Below, one piece after another: positions 49,082 to 59,427 of a stretch of 64,000 nucleotides of DNA. The notes beneath the pieces were generated by a model that did not search any database, had not been told where the DNA came from, and saw only the letters and a program-made list of their open reading frames with translations. The stretch comes from an uncultured Pelagibacteraceae bacterium (GTDB lineage: Bacteria; Pseudomonadota; Alphaproteobacteria; Pelagibacterales; Pelagibacteraceae): positions 58,038 through 122,037 of the forward strand of contig CACIQQ010000002.1 of NCBI GenBank assembly GCA_902588835.1, in the 5' to 3' direction. The translations under genes and the position numbers were made by a program. Numbering within the stretch: position 1 is the stretch's first letter; every line of letters begins with the position of its first letter.

Positions 49082-49716
49082 TTTTTTTTACTCACTTTAT
49101 TTATTTTTATTATGATTGAATCTTTTTCTGTTACGCTTTTTTTCTCTATAAATTCTAAATTCCAATTTTTTAGACATTGTTCAATAGAACTCTTTCCACT
49201 TTTTCCTAAAAACAAAATGATGTCTTTAAAATCATCAAAGTTTTTCGTTACTAAATCTAAAATAACCGGCAAAGGTTTAAATGCCCTTGCTACAATCAAA
49301 TCAGAGTTTAATTTTTTTTGATCAAAGATATTTTGATTTATTACTTCAGCGTTTAGTTGGAATTTATTAATAACTTTTTTTAAAAAATTGCTTTTTTTAA
49401 AGCTTTTTTCGTAAAGAAAAAATTTCATATTCGATTTTTGTTTTTTTTTGATTATAGCTATAACTAAACCAGGTAAGCCTGAACCAGAACCTACATCAGT
49501 GCAAGATAGATGATTTTCATCAATTAATTCAATAATTTGTGCACAATCAATTATATGTCTATCTCTAGCTAATTCCTCAGTATGTTGGCTGATTAAATTA
49601 ATTTTTTTGTTCTCATCCAAAATCATTTCTTTAAATTCATCTAATTCAAGAAATGTTTCACGTGAAACATTCAAAGTGTCTAGTTTTGAATAATCAATTT
49701 TATGCGAATCTATCAA
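49078..49716 (-). CDS. rsmG: 16S rRNA (guanine527-N7)-methyltransferase
   Basis: A 212-aa SAM-dependent methyltransferase (GidB) with the [17 protein letters not shown] and [15 protein letters not shown] motifs. Codons near the start (NVSRETFLE) contain a perfect parS palindrome, a double use known from other bacteria. It lies between mnmG and parA with 4-bp overlaps. Confidence 0.95.
   Translation of the reverse strand: MIDSHKIDYSKLDTLNVSRETFLELDEFKEMILDENKKINLISQHTEELARDRHIIDCAQIIELIDENHLSCTDVGSGSGLPGLVIAIIKKKQKSNMKFFLYEKSFKKSNFLKKVINKFQLNAEVINQNIFDQKKLNSDLIVARAFKPLPVILDLVTKNFDDFKDIILFLGKSGKSSIEQCLKNWNLEFIEKKSVTEKDSIIIKINKVSKKK
49654..49669. promoter_or_regulatory. parS centromere site
   Basis: TGTTTCACGTGAAACA is a perfect match to the 16-bp bacterial parS consensus and is fully palindromic. 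It lies in the coding start of rsmG, about 12 kb from the putative origin, and is adjacent to parAB. ParB should nucleate and spread from here. Confidence 0.95.
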
Positions 49717-51584
49717 GCTATCTTCTTAATAGACTTTCTTTTAAGATGTGACAACAGAATAAATACTGCTGCTGGGGTTATACCGTCAATTCTGAGTGCT
49801 TGACCCATTGTTTTTGGCTTAATTTGCTTGAATTTTGACTTTACTTCGTTTGAAAACCCAGAAAAACTATCATAATTGATGTTATCTGGGATTTTAAGAT
49901 TTTCATCTCTTTTAAAAGCCAATATATCAGCACTTTGCTTCTTTAAATAACCCTTATAATGGGCATTGGTCTCCAATTGTTCATCTATATCCTTTGATAT
50001 ATAGCTTAATTCAGGCCAAATTTCCCTAATTTTGTTCATAGTAACACCTTTTTGAGCCAGTATGTTGCTAGCAGTCCTTAAAATACCGTCTTTTGCTATT
50101 TTTACACCGAATTTAGATACCTTCGAGGGTGAGATTTTTAATTCATCCATTTTGCTAGTAATATTCTTCAAATTTTTACTTTTTAAATTAAAAACTTCAG
50201 CTCTTTCTTTTGAAACTAAGCCAATACTTATTCCTATTTCAGTTAATCTTAAATCAGCATTGTCAGCTCTAAGGGTTAATCTGTATTCGGCTCTTGAAGT
50301 GAACATTCTATAAGGCTCAGCAACTCCTTTGGTTACTAAGTCATCTATCATGACACCGATATAAGCTTGAGATCTATCTAAAATTAATGGTTCTTTATTT
50401 TGAATCGACAACGCTGCATTGGCCCCAGCAATCAATCCTTGTGCTGCAGCTTCTTCATAACCTGTTGTTCCATTTATTTGTCCTGCTAAATAGAAATTTT
50501 TAATCTTTTTAGTCTCTAAGGTTGAGAAAAGCTCCCTAGGGTCAACATAATCGTATTCTATTGCATATCCAGGCCTTATAATTTTGACATCCTCTAAACC
50601 TTTGATATTATGACATATTTTATACTGTATCTCTTCTGGAAGAGATGTAGAAATACCATTTGGATACACTGTATTATCGTTAAGGCCTTCAGGTTCTAAA
50701 AAGATCTGATGTCTAGTCTTATCTTTAAATTTATAAATTTTATCTTCAATAGATGGACAGTATCTAGGACCAACACCCTGAATACTTCCAGAAAACATTG
50801 CACTCTTTTTTAAATTTTCAGAAATAATCTCGTGAACTTTTTTATTTGTGTAAGTCAAACTACATGAAATTTGATCGTTATAAACTTTCTTAGTTAAGAA
50901 AGAAAAAAAAGAAATATCTTTATCTGCATCTTGTCGTTCAAGATTATCATAATTGATTGTTGTGCCATCTAACCTTGGAGGAGTTCCGGTCTTTAGTCTA
51001 CCTAGTTTAAAATCATATTTTCTTAATTGATCCGATAAACCTAAAGTCGGTTTTTCATCATACCTACCAGCTGGCGTTCTTTTATCGCCTATATGTATCA
51101 GACCATTTAAAAAAGTGCCCGTTGTTAGAATTACCTTGGAACATTTAATTTCAGTACCATCTATTGTCTTGAGACCTTTTATCTCATTATTTTCAATTAT
51201 GAATTGATTTATTGACATCGAAAATATGCTTAGATTACAGTAGTTTAGCAGTTTTAACTGCATTTCTTTTTTGTAAATGGACCTATCGCTTTGAGTTCGT
51301 AATCCTTGCACTGCTGGTCCTCTGCTTCTATTTAGTAATCTAAATTGAATGCCGGACTTATCAGCTATGTCTCCCATAACACCATCTAAAGCATCTATTT
51401 CTCTTACTAAATGCCCTTTACCTAGGCCTCCGATTGCAGGGTTACAAGACATCTCACCTATAGTATTAGTGTCGTTCGTAAACAATGCAGTAGTGACACC
51501 CATTCGAGCAGATGCAGCTGCAGCCTCACAACCAGCATGACCACCACCAATTACAACAACGTCAAATGAAAAATTATTTTTCAT
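49713..51584 (-). CDS. mnmG: tRNA uridine-5-carboxymethylaminomethyl enzyme MnmG
   Basis: A 623-aa FAD-dependent enzyme that with MnmE modifies U34 of tRNAs. The FAD loop [13 protein letters not shown] near residue 10, the [12 protein letters not shown] stretch and [11 protein letters not shown] with cysteine region CNPAIGG are diagnostic. It overlaps rsmG by 4 bp. A 116-bp gap with promoter-like DNA separates it from mnmE. Confidence 0.97.
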   Translation of the reverse strand: MKNNFSFDVVVIGGGHAGCEAAAASARMGVTTALFTNDTNTIGEMSCNPAIGGLGKGHLVREIDALDGVMGDIADKSGIQFRLLNRSRGPAVQGLRTQSDRSIYKKEMQLKLLNYCNLSIFSMSINQFIIENNEIKGLKTIDGTEIKCSKVILTTGTFLNGLIHIGDKRTPAGRYDEKPTLGLSDQLRKYDFKLGRLKTGTPPRLDGTTINYDNLERQDADKDISFFSFLTKKVYNDQISCSLTYTNKKVHEIISENLKKSAMFSGSIQGVGPRYCPSIEDKIYKFKDKTRHQIFLEPEGLNDNTVYPNGISTSLPEEIQYKICHNIKGLEDVKIIRPGYAIEYDYVDPRELFSTLETKKIKNFYLAGQINGTTGYEEAAAQGLIAGANAALSIQNKEPLILDRSQAYIGVMIDDLVTKGVAEPYRMFTSRAEYRLTLRADNADLRLTEIGISIGLVSKERAEVFNLKSKNLKNITSKMDELKISPSKVSKFGVKIAKDGILRTASNILAQKGVTMNKIREIWPELSYISKDIDEQLETNAHYKGYLKKQSADILAFKRDENLKIPDNINYDSFSGFSNEVKSKFKQIKPKTMGQALRIDGITPAAVFILLSHLKRKSIKKIA

Positions 51585-51642
51585 ACCTAGAATTTATAGT
51601 TGATGACAAATTTTACAAGTTTTAACCTAAAAATCCTTTAAA

Positions 51643-51658
51643 GTTGGCTAATACCAAC
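51643..51658 (-). terminator. Small hairpin in the mnmE-mnmG gap
   Basis: GTTGG and CCAAC pair around a 6-nt loop. On the minus strand the hairpin is followed by a T-rich but broken stretch (TTTAAAGGATTTTT). It lies 43 bp beyond the mnmE stop, so it may be a weak mnmE terminator. Confidence 0.35.
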
Positions 51659-51700
51659 GATTTGGATTAAAAAGATGTAAAAAATTAAGGAAAATTAAAT

Positions 51701-53032
51701 TTATTTACCGATACAAAAATCATTGAAAATACTACCTAATATAGCCTCTACATCTACTTTTCCAACAATCTTACCTAAACTGACTTGTGCTAACCTAAGA
51801 TCTTCTGCACCTTTGTCAAAATCTAAAGACTCGGTTTTGTCTCTAAAGTTTTGCAAATTCATTAAGCAATCCTTTAAATTATTTTTATGTCTCTCTCTAG
51901 TTACAAAAACATCGTCATTAAACTTCATATCTCTAATTAAATTTTTTTTAATTCGGTCTAATAATTCATCTATGTTTTTTTCTTTTAAAAAAGATACTGA
52001 AATAGGATCATATTTTTTAAGTCTATCTTTCACGTCAAATTTATTAAGGTCTGATTTGTTAATAACTAAAATTGTATTCTTATTAAATAAATCGTTCAAA
52101 AACCCATAAAAATCAATATTTTTTGGCTCTATAACGACTATTCTAAGGTCTGCCTCCTCTGCTTTTTTGAAGGCAAGTTTAATACCCTCCTTCTCAATTA
52201 CGTCTTTTGACTCTCTAATACCTGCTGTGTCAGAAATTATAACTGGATAACCATAAAAGTTTAAATTTGTTTGCAATACGTCCCTAGTGGTTCCTGCAAC
52301 ATCAGATACTATTGCAACATTTCTTTTACTTAAATAATTCATCAAAGTTGATTTACCTGAGTTGGGAGGTCCAACGATTGCGATCTTATACCCTGTTCTT
52401 ATTCTTTCTCCAACTTCATAACTCAACAATATTTTTTTAATTTCATTCTCTATAGTAGAAACATCTTTTTTAACACCATCAAGAACATTTGAGGGTAAAT
52501 CCTCATCTGGAAAGTCAATCTTTGCCTCAATTTTTGACAAAACTTTAATTAATTTCTCCCTGAGCTCATTAAATTTCAAAAAAGATTTACCTTTTATAAT
52601 ATTCTGAGCTTGTTCCATTTGAATTTCTGTTTCAGCCGCTATTAAATCACCTATAGCCTCTGCCTGTAGAAGATTTATCTTTCCATTTAAAAAAGCAAGC
52701 TTAGTAAATTCGCCTGGTTCTGCCATTCTGCACTTTTTTGTACTTAAAAGTGTTTCTTGAAGCTCTTTAACTACAGCTTTACTTCCGTGGACATGTAATT
52801 CAGCCATATCTTCGCCTGTATAACTTTTTGGACCCGGAAACCATAAAACTATTCCTTGGTCTATTAGTCTAGAATCGTCGATATTGTTTAATTCTAGAAG
52901 GGTGGCCTCTCTAGGCTTCGGTAGTGCCTTATTTGTAATTTTTTTTATTAAAAAACTCGTCTCAGCACCTGATATTCTTATAATGGCAACACCCGAGGCT
53001 CCAATTCCAGTTGATAAAGCGAAAATTGTCAT
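51701..53032 (-). CDS. mnmE: tRNA modification GTPase MnmE
   Basis: A 443-aa GTPase partner of MnmG. The N-terminal tetrahydrofolate-binding domain is followed by a G domain with GPPNSGKSTLMN, DTAGIRES and NKSD, and the C-terminal CIGK motif with its catalytic Cys is intact. Its ATG overlaps the carbamoyltransferase stop (ATGA) just after an 11-base A run, so it is coupled to an accessory gene. Confidence 0.97.
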   Translation of the reverse strand: MTIFALSTGIGASGVAIIRISGAETSFLIKKITNKALPKPREATLLELNNIDDSRLIDQGIVLWFPGPKSYTGEDMAELHVHGSKAVVKELQETLLSTKKCRMAEPGEFTKLAFLNGKINLLQAEAIGDLIAAETEIQMEQAQNIIKGKSFLKFNELREKLIKVLSKIEAKIDFPDEDLPSNVLDGVKKDVSTIENEIKKILLSYEVGERIRTGYKIAIVGPPNSGKSTLMNYLSKRNVAIVSDVAGTTRDVLQTNLNFYGYPVIISDTAGIRESKDVIEKEGIKLAFKKAEEADLRIVVIEPKNIDFYGFLNDLFNKNTILVINKSDLNKFDVKDRLKKYDPISVSFLKEKNIDELLDRIKKNLIRDMKFNDDVFVTRERHKNNLKDCLMNLQNFRDKTESLDFDKGAEDLRLAQVSLGKIVGKVDVEAILGSIFNDFCIGK

Positions 53033-54987
53033 TTTTTTTTTTGAACCCTATATCCATCAATGTACAGCAAATCAAGATCGGTATTTAACAAAAATTTTAA
53101 AGCTTGTTCAGGTGTTTCTATTATTGGTTCGCCAGGTCCATTAAATGATGTATTCATAACCAAGGGAATTTTAGACAATTTATAAAATTCTTTGATCATT
53201 TGATAATATTTTCCAGATGATTTATTGACTGTTTGTATTCGCGAGGACTTATCTACGTGTGTTATTGCAGGGATTTTTTCTGAATTTAAAACTTGTCCGG
53301 TAAATAACATATAAGGAGAAGGAAAGGGCATTTTAGCAAACCATTTATCAGCCTCTTCCTCTAATACTGATGGTGCAAATGGTCTCCACCATTCACGTTC
53401 CTTTATTTTGTTAACTCTTTTCCAATTATCTTTATATGTTGGATTAGATACTAAGGATCTGTGTCCTAGAGCCCGCGGCCCAACTTCACTTTTTCCTTCA
53501 TACCAAGCAATAACTTTATTATCAAACACGTCCTGAGCAGCTTGTTTAGTAGAATTACTGCTTTTTTTGTAAATAATTTTACTATCATATTTTTTTAAAG
53601 CTTCTACAATCTCATCTTCTTTTATTGTCCTTCCAAAGTACGGTGAAATAAATGCATCTTCATTTTTTTCTAAAAGCTTATTACCTAATAAATGGTGATA
53701 CAAATAAAGCGCACAACCAACAGCAAGGCCGTCGTCAGAACAAGAGGGTTCTACAAATAGATTTTTAAAAGGACCTTCATTATATATTTTGCTATTAGAA
53801 GGACAATTAAGAGCAGTGCCTCCGGTAATGCACAAATTATTAGTATTTATTCCACTATTAGCTAGCAAACTATAAAACATCTTCACTGTATAAAGATAGC
53901 ACTCTTCAAAAAGTTTTTGTGTACTTGCAGCAATATCTGTATTTATCGGATCAGTAATTTTATCTTTATCACCCAAAGCGCTCATATCATAACCATTGTT
54001 TTTAGCAGTGGTATGACAATACTCATTCCATAAACGAAATTGTTCGGCATTGAAACGGCGTCCTATCCCACACCAATTTTCTACAAAATCCTGATTAAAA
54101 AAATGAGGTTTTCCATAAGGTGCAAGTCCCATTAATTTTCCTTCCCCAAAACCTCCTAAATTTAACATTATAGCAACAGACTTGTATAATGTACCAATAG
54201 AAAGATGATTGGGTGACAGAGGGTATAGGTTGTTATTTTTACCATAAAGTACAAGACCACTATGATAACTAAAACCAGTACTAAAACCATCATGCGTAAT
54301 TATTGCAGAGTCTTGAAAACCTGAGCTATAGTAACATGATGCAGCGTGGGCAATATGATGATTTATAAAATATCCTGCAATAGATTTTCCTCTTAAAGAT
54401 ATAGAAACTGGATAATGAAAACCATTTTTTATCTTGTCATTTTCTAAGAAAGAACTGACATCTAACATTGCCATTTCTTTAAGCGACACTCCATTTTTCC
54501 AGCGCTCTATCATTATATAAGAGTCTAGATATCCTGTGCTAGCTAAAGTGTTATTTGCCACTTTTTCTTTTTCCGGACATGCTTTACTAAAAATTTCATA
54601 TTGTAAGGTATTTTTTGATTTTTCTGATTGGAAAAGATCTTTTAGTTGGAAAGATAAAAGGTTTGAAATGCTTATATTTTTTTCTTCAAATATACCTACT
54701 AATGGAGAAGAAATTTTGTGATCTTTATGCTTCTCAAACGAGATTGAGAAGTCATCTATTAAACCATTTAATATTTCCATGTTTTGTGTTGAAACAACAG
54801 TACAATAATCAATGTCATTTACCGATATTTGTGCTTCTCCAAGAGCCAGATCGAGTTCATTAGTTGTAATACCAATCGCATGTTTTACTCTAGAGGTTCG
54901 CTCCCTTGATATATAGGAGAGAACTTTGCCATCTTTTATAATGGATACAGCGCCATCATGACCAAAATGCATTCCTAATATTATCAT
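53029..54987 (-). CDS. Carbamoyltransferase (NodU/CmcH family)
   Basis: A 652-aa O-carbamoyltransferase of the NodU/CmcH/TobZ group. The N-terminal Kae1-like domain has GMHFGHDGAVS, RERTSRVKHA and the metal-binding HHIAHAASCYYSS. The C-terminal domain has SEVGPRALGHRSL, WWRPFAPSVL and NTSFNGPGEPI. It transfers a carbamoyl group from carbamoyl phosphate to a hydroxyl, often on an exported sugar. The gene lies between mnmE and rho next to sulfotransferase and glycosyltransferase genes and is not part of the usual core order here, suggesting acquisition. The substrate is unknown. Confidence 0.9.
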   Translation of the reverse strand: MIILGMHFGHDGAVSIIKDGKVLSYISRERTSRVKHAIGITTNELDLALGEAQISVNDIDYCTVVSTQNMEILNGLIDDFSISFEKHKDHKISSPLVGIFEEKNISISNLLSFQLKDLFQSEKSKNTLQYEIFSKACPEKEKVANNTLASTGYLDSYIMIERWKNGVSLKEMAMLDVSSFLENDKIKNGFHYPVSISLRGKSIAGYFINHHIAHAASCYYSSGFQDSAIITHDGFSTGFSYHSGLVLYGKNNNLYPLSPNHLSIGTLYKSVAIMLNLGGFGEGKLMGLAPYGKPHFFNQDFVENWCGIGRRFNAEQFRLWNEYCHTTAKNNGYDMSALGDKDKITDPINTDIAASTQKLFEECYLYTVKMFYSLLANSGINTNNLCITGGTALNCPSNSKIYNEGPFKNLFVEPSCSDDGLAVGCALYLYHHLLGNKLLEKNEDAFISPYFGRTIKEDEIVEALKKYDSKIIYKKSSNSTKQAAQDVFDNKVIAWYEGKSEVGPRALGHRSLVSNPTYKDNWKRVNKIKEREWWRPFAPSVLEEEADKWFAKMPFPSPYMLFTGQVLNSEKIPAITHVDKSSRIQTVNKSSGKYYQMIKEFYKLSKIPLVMNTSFNGPGEPIIETPEQALKFLLNTDLDLLYIDGYRVQKKK

Positions 54988-55082
54988 TTTTTAACTATTT
55001 TAAATCGTTGCTCTTTCAAAAAATTTTAAGTTTTAATATACACTATGTTACAAAATTAATTATAAACTATAAATAAATTAAT

Positions 55083-55916
55083 ATGATTATTTGGTTAGCT
55101 TCATATCCAAAAAGTGGAAACACTTGGCTACGTATGTTTCTAAAAAGTTATTTCTTGAAACCAGACGAAAAATTTAGTCTAGAAGACTCACCTTTAGATA
55201 ATTTCAAAGCTCAAGGCTTTCCTGATCATAAAATATTAGATTATCTAAAAGTGGATTATTTTAATTTTGAAGAGATAGTAAAAAACTGGGAAACCATGCA
55301 AGATTTTATAAATCTAAATAAGAGGACAAACTTTGTTAAAACGCACAATGCAATGTGTAAAGTAGGGTCTTATCAATTTACTTCAAAGAAAAATACGAAA
55401 GGCGCAATATATCTGGTTCGAGATCCAAGAGATGTCTTAGTATCTCTTTCATATCACATGGGGCTCAATTATGAAAAAACATTTGAACATATGTCTTCCT
55501 CCTATAATTATGAATACCCTTCCTCAGGGACTGAAAGATATAAAAAAACACTCATGGGTTCATGGTCAGATCACTACAAATCCTGGAAAAATTTTAGATC
55601 CTGTAAAATTTTAATTATCAAATATGAAGAAATGATCTTAGATGAATTTAATACTTTTACAAAAATAATTAATTATTTAAGTGAGATTGATAATACTAAG
55701 TTTGATAAAGAAAAACTTAAAAAAGCTTTGAAACAAACTCAATTTAAAGAATTGCAAAAAATTGAGAGGGTTGAAGGTTTTAAAGAAAAAGGAGTTGGTA
55801 AATATTTCTTCAGAAAAGGCAAAATTGGAGTTTGGAAAGATCAAGTTTCAAAAGATATTATAAAACAGTTAGAAAGCCTTTTTGGTAAAGAAATGGTCGA
55901 ATTGGGTTACTTATAA
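55083..55916 (+). CDS. Sulfotransferase (PAPS-dependent)
   Basis: A 277-aa cytosolic-type sulfotransferase domain. The 5'-phosphosulfate loop YPKSGNTWLR (residues 8-17), FVKTHNAM, the 3'-phosphate motif YLVRDPRDVLVSL near residue 114, and RKGKIGVWKDQ near the C-terminus are all present. It would move sulfate from PAPS to a hydroxyl, perhaps on a surface glycan. It is divergent from the carbamoyltransferase across 95 bp and converges with the GT41 gene by a 10-bp overlap. Confidence 0.9.
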   Translation: MIIWLASYPKSGNTWLRMFLKSYFLKPDEKFSLEDSPLDNFKAQGFPDHKILDYLKVDYFNFEEIVKNWETMQDFINLNKRTNFVKTHNAMCKVGSYQFTSKKNTKGAIYLVRDPRDVLVSLSYHMGLNYEKTFEHMSSSYNYEYPSSGTERYKKTLMGSWSDHYKSWKNFRSCKILIIKYEEMILDEFNTFTKIINYLSEIDNTKFDKEKLKKALKQTQFKELQKIERVEGFKEKGVGKYFFRKGKIGVWKDQVSKDIIKQLESLFGKEMVELGYL

Positions 55917-57607
55917 TTATTATTGACGACTGTAAGCATATTATCTATTGCACTACAAAAATCTTTTGTAAATTGTTTTGTATCAAAAATAGGATTTTTT
56001 TCGATATTATCATGAAGATTTTTTCTAACTTTTTCTAACTCCTCAATATTGTTAGCATAATAAACTGCTTTTTTAATATAATCATCATTACTGATTGCTA
56101 TAAATTTTTCAAGACCAGCATTTTTTAAAATACTCTCCCCACATCTAGAATTAAAATTATATCCACTTTTTGTTAATACTGGTACGTTTTTCCATAAAGC
56201 TTCTATTGTGGTTGTGACGCCATTAAAAGGGAATGTATCTAAACATATATCAATTTTATCGTAAACATTTATGTGGGATAAAAAATCGTACCTCTTAGTT
56301 TTTTTTAATATAACGATTGAGTCTTTCAAACCTTCTTTCTCAAATTTTTTCCTAATCACATCTTCGCATACATATAAGGACGATTTTAAGATTATTTTTG
56401 AATTTTTGACCTTTTTCAAAATATTTATCCATACATCCAAAACTTCCTCATTAACCTTCATAAAATTATTTAAAGAACCGAAAGTTATATAACCATTTTT
56501 TTTAATAGGTAATTCATTTATATATCTTTTTATTTTAAAGCCACAATGTGAATTCCAAATTCGCGGTAATTTATAGATTTTTGGACCATAATATTTCTCT
56601 TCATCCTTTACAGTATTTACATCGGCTAAAATAAAATCAACTTTTTTCATTCCTGTTGAATTATTAAAACCTAACCAACTTATTTGAAGTGGACATATTC
56701 TTGTGTTGAAAATTTCTATTTTATTGGATGACCACAAGCCTGCAAGATCAATTAAAACCTCAATGTTTAAATTTTGAATAATATTTATTGTTTCTTGATC
56801 TGTTTTTTCTCCTAAATCACTCCAATTATCAAATAGGTCTTTAAATTCCTCAGTAGTTTCATCATGTTCTTTGATCTCTGTAAGAGATAATCCATGTGTT
56901 TCAAATTTTGTTTGTTTTAAGTCTTTGATTAAATTTTTAATGAAATAAGTTATCGAATGAGATTTAAAGAAATCTGGAGACAAAAAACCAATTTTAATTT
57001 TTTTTTTATCAATATTAACTTTTGATAACTTTTTGGCATTATAAACATTAAATATTTTTGAAAATTTTTTTTGAAATTCTCCAAAATCCTTTTGCTTCCA
57101 GTTACTTAAATACATTTGAGAATTAATGTATATTTTACCATAAAGCTTATTTAAATCTTTTAAGCTAATCATTTCTTCTAATTTTGAAATTCTTTCTCTG
57201 TGTTTCAACAGATATTTATAAAGGTCAAGTCCGAAACCTATGTATTGTTCATTTTTAGAAAATTTTTTTTCGGCTTCAAGATACATCTTTTCAGATTTAA
57301 TCATATTATTTACTAGATCAGACTCTCTTCGGCCCATTTCAGCGCAGAGCGTTATATGACTGCATAAAGCGTCTAGAGATATTTGGCCTAAATTATCCTT
57401 GTAAAAAGCTGACTCAAAATCATTTAATGCGTATTGGACATCCTCCTCGGTTCTACCCTTTTGTGAAGCTCGACAAACACCTAATAAATTGTGCAAAGAA
57501 GCAGGTCTATTTTTTTCTAAAGTTAATCCCTCTATTTCAAAAATAATTTTTGAATATTTTTTTTCTCTCAGAAGTTTTTGGATTTTTTGTAAATCTATAC
57601 CCGACAT
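55907..57607 (-). CDS. TPR plus GT41 O-GlcNAc-transferase-like glycosyltransferase
   Basis: A 566-aa protein. The first 200 residues are alpha-helical repeats (TPR-like), and the rest is a GT41 (SPINDLY/OGT-type) glycosyltransferase with IGFLSPDFFKSHSITYF and LDTFPFNGVTTTIEALWKNV. GT41 enzymes put a single sugar on Ser/Thr of proteins; bacterial members can modify flagellins, adhesins or glycans. No donor-sugar gene is nearby. It follows rho by 55 bp on the same strand and overlaps the sulfotransferase end. Confidence 0.88.
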   Translation of the reverse strand: MSGIDLQKIQKLLREKKYSKIIFEIEGLTLEKNRPASLHNLLGVCRASQKGRTEEDVQYALNDFESAFYKDNLGQISLDALCSHITLCAEMGRRESDLVNNMIKSEKMYLEAEKKFSKNEQYIGFGLDLYKYLLKHRERISKLEEMISLKDLNKLYGKIYINSQMYLSNWKQKDFGEFQKKFSKIFNVYNAKKLSKVNIDKKKIKIGFLSPDFFKSHSITYFIKNLIKDLKQTKFETHGLSLTEIKEHDETTEEFKDLFDNWSDLGEKTDQETINIIQNLNIEVLIDLAGLWSSNKIEIFNTRICPLQISWLGFNNSTGMKKVDFILADVNTVKDEEKYYGPKIYKLPRIWNSHCGFKIKRYINELPIKKNGYITFGSLNNFMKVNEEVLDVWINILKKVKNSKIILKSSLYVCEDVIRKKFEKEGLKDSIVILKKTKRYDFLSHINVYDKIDICLDTFPFNGVTTTIEALWKNVPVLTKSGYNFNSRCGESILKNAGLEKFIAISNDDYIKKAVYYANNIEELEKVRKNLHDNIEKNPIFDTKQFTKDFCSAIDNMLTVVNNNYK

Positions 57608-57662
57608 GTCCGAATATTATCAAATAAAAGATTATTTTAAATGAATAATTAAATACGCTTGA

Positions 57663-58934
57663 TTAAGAAGGTTTATTCATTGAGTTAAAAAACTCTGTAT
57701 TACTTTTAGTATTTTTAAGTTTGGAATTTATAAATTCAATAGCATCCATTGATCCCATAGGAGCTATAATACGTCTAAGAACATTCATTTTTTGTAAATC
57801 ATTTTTATCAAAAAGAAGCTCCTCTCTTCTTGTGCCTGACTTTGTAATGTCAATTGCTGGAAATATTCTTTTTTCAGATATTTTTCTATCAAGTATAGTC
57901 TCACTATTACCTGTCCCTTTAAATTCTTCAAATATAACTTCATCCATCCTGCTACCAGTGTCAATTAAGGCTGTGGCAATAATTGTCAAAGAGCCTCCTT
58001 CTTCGATATTTCTTGCTGCTCCAAAAAATCTCTTTGGTCTTTGAAGTGCATTAGCATCAACACCTCCTGTTAAAACTTTTCCAGAACTTGGAACTACAGC
58101 ATTGTAAGCTCTTCCAAGTCTTGTAATAGAATCTAAAAGAATAACTACATCTTTTTTGTGCTCTGTCATTCTTTTTGCCTTTTCAATAACCATTTCCGCT
58201 ACAGCAACATGACGTTGAGCAGGTTCATCAAATGTTGAGCTTATAACTTCTCCTTTTACAGTTCGCTGCATATCCGTTACTTCTTCGGGTCTTTCATCTA
58301 TAAGCAAAACCATTAAGTAACATTCTGGGTGATTGGCGGTAATCGAGTTAGCTATACTCTGTAATATCATTGTCTTGCCGGCTTTCGGTGGAGATATTAT
58401 TAGAGATCTTTGGCCTTTGCCAATTGGACTTACAAGATCAATTAATCTCGGAGTTAGATTTGGTTTTTTCTCCACTGTATTTGACTCAACTTCCATTACT
58501 ATTTGCTTATTAGGGTATAATGGAGTTAAGTTATCGAAAGCAATTTTGTGCCTAGATTTTTCAGGATCTTCAAGATTTATCTTGCTGACTTGAAGCAAAG
58601 CAAAATATCTCTCTCCTTCTTTGGGTGCTCTTACAGGTCCTTCAACTGTGTCGCCTGTTCTCAAACCAAATTTTCTAATTTGACTTGGGCTAACGTAAAT
58701 ATCATCTGCTCCTGGTAGATAATTTGATTCCAAAGCTCTTAAAAACCCAAATCCATCTTGAAGAAGTTGAAGAACTCCCATTCCAGTAATTTCTTCTCCC
58801 TTTTCTGCAAGCTTTTTGAGTATTGCAAATAAGATTTCTTGCTTTCTAAGTGTACTTGCATTCTCAATACCTAGCTTTTCTGCTTGTTCAATTAATTGCG
58901 CTGGGCTATTTTTTTTAAGTTCTTGGATTTTCAT
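57663..58934 (-). CDS. rho: Transcription termination factor Rho
   Basis: A 423-aa hexameric RNA helicase. An N-terminal helix bundle and cold-shock RNA-binding domain ([14 protein letters not shown] near residue 58) precede the ATPase core with Walker [12 protein letters not shown] near residue 180 and [13 protein letters not shown]. The length is normal. It is downstream of hemJ by 52 bp with a promoter-like element there. Confidence 0.98.
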   Translation of the reverse strand: MKIQELKKNSPAQLIEQAEKLGIENASTLRKQEILFAILKKLAEKGEEITGMGVLQLLQDGFGFLRALESNYLPGADDIYVSPSQIRKFGLRTGDTVEGPVRAPKEGERYFALLQVSKINLEDPEKSRHKIAFDNLTPLYPNKQIVMEVESNTVEKKPNLTPRLIDLVSPIGKGQRSLIISPPKAGKTMILQSIANSITANHPECYLMVLLIDERPEEVTDMQRTVKGEVISSTFDEPAQRHVAVAEMVIEKAKRMTEHKKDVVILLDSITRLGRAYNAVVPSSGKVLTGGVDANALQRPKRFFGAARNIEEGGSLTIIATALIDTGSRMDEVIFEEFKGTGNSETILDRKISEKRIFPAIDITKSGTRREELLFDKNDLQKMNVLRRIIAPMGSMDAIEFINSKLKNTKSNTEFFNSMNKPS

Positions 58935-58962
58935 TTGGGGAAATAAGTAATTTGATAGGAAT

Positions 58963-58990
58963 AATATAATATATATTTATAAATTTTCAA
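58963..58990 (-). promoter_or_regulatory. Possible rho promoter
   Basis: Reading leftward, TTGAAA (58985-58990, at the end of hemJ), 16 bp, then TATATT (58963-58968). A start near 58956 would give a leader of about 20 nt. The very AT-rich sequence limits confidence. Confidence 0.4.
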
Positions 58991-59427
58991 CCTCCAAGTG
59001 GCTTTAAAATTGCAAAAAATACGATTAAAATTAACAATATAGTCGGGATTTCATTAACAATTCTAAAATATCTTGAGCTTGATGTGTTTCTATCATCTTT
59101 AAATGCTCTTAAACATGATCCAAGATAAAAATGATAAGCCGTTAAAATTACTACCAAGAAGAATTTAACTTGCATCCAAAGTGCACTTAGTAATTCAGCT
59201 CCAACATAGTGTATTAAAGCTAGACCAAAAATCCATGACAGCAACATTGCTGGATACATTATATAGAAATACAATTTTCTCTCCATTATTTTAAAAACTT
59301 TACAAACCTCAACATTTGATGAGTTTTCTGTGTGATAAACAAATATTCTTGGCAAATAAAGAAGTCCAGCCATCCAAGAAATTACTGCGATTAAATGGAG
59401 CGATTTGAATATTAGATAAAGATTCAT
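58987..59427 (-). CDS. hemJ: Protoporphyrinogen IX oxidase HemJ
   Basis: A 146-aa four-helix membrane protein of the HemJ family that oxidises protoporphyrinogen IX. The N-terminal KSLHLIAVISWMAGLLYLPR includes the conserved His, and the C-terminal FAILKPLGG is typical. It overlaps hemH by 4 bp, forming a late-heme operon hemE-hemH-hemJ. Confidence 0.93.
   Translation of the reverse strand: MNLYLIFKSLHLIAVISWMAGLLYLPRIFVYHTENSSNVEVCKVFKIMERKLYFYIMYPAMLLSWIFGLALIHYVGAELLSALWMQVKFFLVVILTAYHFYLGSCLRAFKDDRNTSSSRYFRIVNEIPTILLILIVFFAILKPLGG

Noticed and set aside
51723..52109. 128-codon open frame antisense to mnmE
   Set aside because: Complement of the G domain coding region; no family features.
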